From Candidatus Melainabacteria bacterium (GTDB lineage: Bacteria; Cyanobacteriota; Vampirovibrionia; Obscuribacterales; Obscuribacteraceae): 64,000 nucleotides of DNA. Positions within the stretch are counted from its first letter, which is position 1. Each line of letters starts with the position of its first letter. Position numbers and translations under genes: made by a program. Location of the stretch: NCBI GenBank assembly GCA_013288645.1, contig JABDBL010000002.1:62001-126000 (forward strand), read 5' to 3'. This document shows positions 62,967-64,000 of the stretch, in pieces. A model generated the notes under the pieces. The model saw only the letters and a list, made by a program, of their open reading frames with translations. It made no database searches and was not told where the DNA came from.

Positions 62967-63662
62967 TTACTTGGAAAATTTGTGTTCTCCGCCCTTCCTG
63001 AGTTCACGTATCGGATCCTTGAAGAGCGGAATTTTTTTAGGATCTAGCTGACGTGCTTTCTCATAGTCAATAACTGCCCCGGTTTCGTCGCCTAGCACAG
63101 CCCGACTGCAGGCGCGATTCAAGTAAGCTCCGGCATACTGTGGATCTTGGCGTATTGCTTCATTATAGTCATCAATTGCACCCTTGTTGTCGCCTAACGC
63201 CGAGCGCAAGGCGCCGCGGTCACAATATACATACGGCAGGTTTGGATTAAGCTCCAGCGCGCGATTAAAATCTTGCATAGCCCCCTTAAAGTCCCCGCAA
63301 TAGTTTCTAACATTTCCTCGATTATTATATGCGGACGCGTAGCTAGGGTTTATCTTCAAAGCCTCATTGTATTCATTAATGGCCTGCTTATAATTGCCAA
63401 ATCTCGCCCAAACATTTCCACGTCCAAGATATGCATATTCGTTTTTTGGATCAAGCGTTAACACGCGATTGAAATCTTCCAGTGCCTCCTTGTACTTTTC
63501 ATGAAGATAAAGGTCAAGTCCACGGTCATAGATTACTTCTGACGGCGATTTCTCAGCAACAACTGGCTTGTTAGCTTTGTAGCACCCGGAAAGGAGGCAA
63601 GTTGTGCCGATCAAAGTGATTATTGCGGCACTAGTTTGTCTAACATTCCAGTTCTTTTTCAT
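62967..63662 (-). CDS. TPR-repeat lipoprotein
   Basis: 231 residues. LIGTTCLLSGCYKANKP is a lipobox (LSGC, Cys27). About five TPR units follow (YKEALEDFNRVLTLDPKNEY, YKQAINEYNEALKINPS, NKGAIDDYNEAIRQDP). A surface or periplasmic scaffold. ATG 63662. Confidence 0.87.
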   Translation of the reverse strand: MKKNWNVRQTSAAIITLIGTTCLLSGCYKANKPVVAEKSPSEVIYDRGLDLYLHEKYKEALEDFNRVLTLDPKNEYAYLGRGNVWARFGNYKQAINEYNEALKINPSYASAYNNRGNVRNYCGDFKGAMQDFNRALELNPNLPYVYCDRGALRSALGDNKGAIDDYNEAIRQDPQYAGAYLNRACSRAVLGDETGAVIDYEKARQLDPKKIPLFKDPIRELRKGGEHKFSK

Positions 63663-63753
63663 CGTTGCTTCTTAATTTGCTCGTACAAACCTATAGAAAA
63701 TTATAGCGCATAAATGCCGCACCCCCTCAACACAAATTGACTCGATGCATGCT

Positions 63754-64000
63754 CTATCTTGGCGCGAAAGTACCAACTCTGTTTCCTCCCGGTTCTGGGT
63801 GCGTTTGCAAATCTGCCTGAGTTGGATTTTGTTGACGCTCTTGTTGAATACGCTGATCTTCTTGATCTGTCAGCTCTTTAGTTTGTTGTATATCCGGGTC
63901 GGGTGGTGGTATGGGCCTACCCTGGGGAGTTAAGTCAGGCTGCTGCGCTGGGGGCTGTGTGTTTGGTTGCGTGTTTGGCGGCGTGTTTGGTTGCGCTGAT
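63754..64000 (-). CDS. C-terminal part of a Pro/Gln-rich protein, start outside the window
   Basis: The last 82 codons of a minus-strand frame ending at TAG 63754-63756. It has QPNTPPNTQPNTQPPAQQPD repeats, then TKELTDQEDQRIQQERQQNP and an end HPEPGGNRVGTFAPR. Low complexity throughout; likely a disordered tail of an envelope protein. Family cannot be assigned. Confidence 0.55.
   Translation of the reverse strand, partial: SAQPNTPPNTQPNTQPPAQQPDLTPQGRPIPPPDPDIQQTKELTDQEDQRIQQERQQNPTQADLQTHPEPGGNRVGTFAPR

Overview
The window is about 64 kb of AT-rich chromosome (GC-rich only in a few repeat tracts), densely coded on both strands. No rRNA, tRNA, CRISPR array or intact mobile element was seen. 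The gene set points to a respiring, Gram-negative-like bacterium. It has ETF and ETF-quinone oxidoreductase, complex I membrane subunits, 2-oxoacid:ferredoxin oxidoreductase, futalosine-route menaquinone synthesis (MqnD), a periplasmic di-haem peroxidase, haem enzymes, exopolyphosphatase, lipoproteins, TPR proteins and TadE/TadG-like proteins. The long IspH resembles the cyanobacterial/plant-type enzyme, and the overall style (large secreted paralogues, TPR and VWA proteins) suggests a non-photosynthetic relative of Cyanobacteria (Melainabacteria/Vampirovibrionia, perhaps Obscuribacterales). That placement is an inference; no marker gene proves it.

Region 1 (1-13.2 kb) is an accessory region of secreted proteins. 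Two beta-helix-like paralogues (one cut by the window edge) and two copies of a second secreted family with long proline-rich tails and C-terminal coiled coils are interleaved with a di-haem peroxidase. The distal beta-helix gene sits in a run with TadE- and TadG-like genes. One tail-bearing copy is interrupted by an in-frame TAA.

Region 2 (13.3-28.1 kb) is mostly housekeeping: etfB-etfA-ETF-QO, a thioredoxin-like protein, a possible Sm/Hfq-like protein, a pterin dehydratase, and the run ispH-hemE-hemY-ppx. Region 3 (28.5-35.8 kb) is a tightly packed seven-gene run: alpha/beta hydrolase, enolase-superfamily enzyme, GH3-type adenylating enzyme, three extended SDRs and an Mpo1/DUF962-like protein. 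I know of no pathway with this set, and it is the best candidate here for an undescribed biosynthetic system.

Region 4 (35.8-43.1 kb) holds a four-gene HTTM membrane cluster, mqnD, a metalloprotease-like protein without a signal peptide, an LCP cell-wall ligase whose 5' end carries a structured GC-rich repeat, and a TPR protein. Region 5 (43.2-50.4 kb) has korB-korA, a 61-residue membrane protein and nuoL on the minus strand, diverging from nuoM on the plus strand. Region 6 (50.4-58.5 kb) is a minus-strand run: yfiH-like, CAP domain, VWA, PDZ (frameshifted), TPR, PDZ-VWA and an M24 peptidase. Region 7 (58.6-64 kb) has a glycine-zipper envelope protein, an APC permease, an IS66-like remnant, a TPR lipoprotein and the tail of a Pro/Gln-rich protein.
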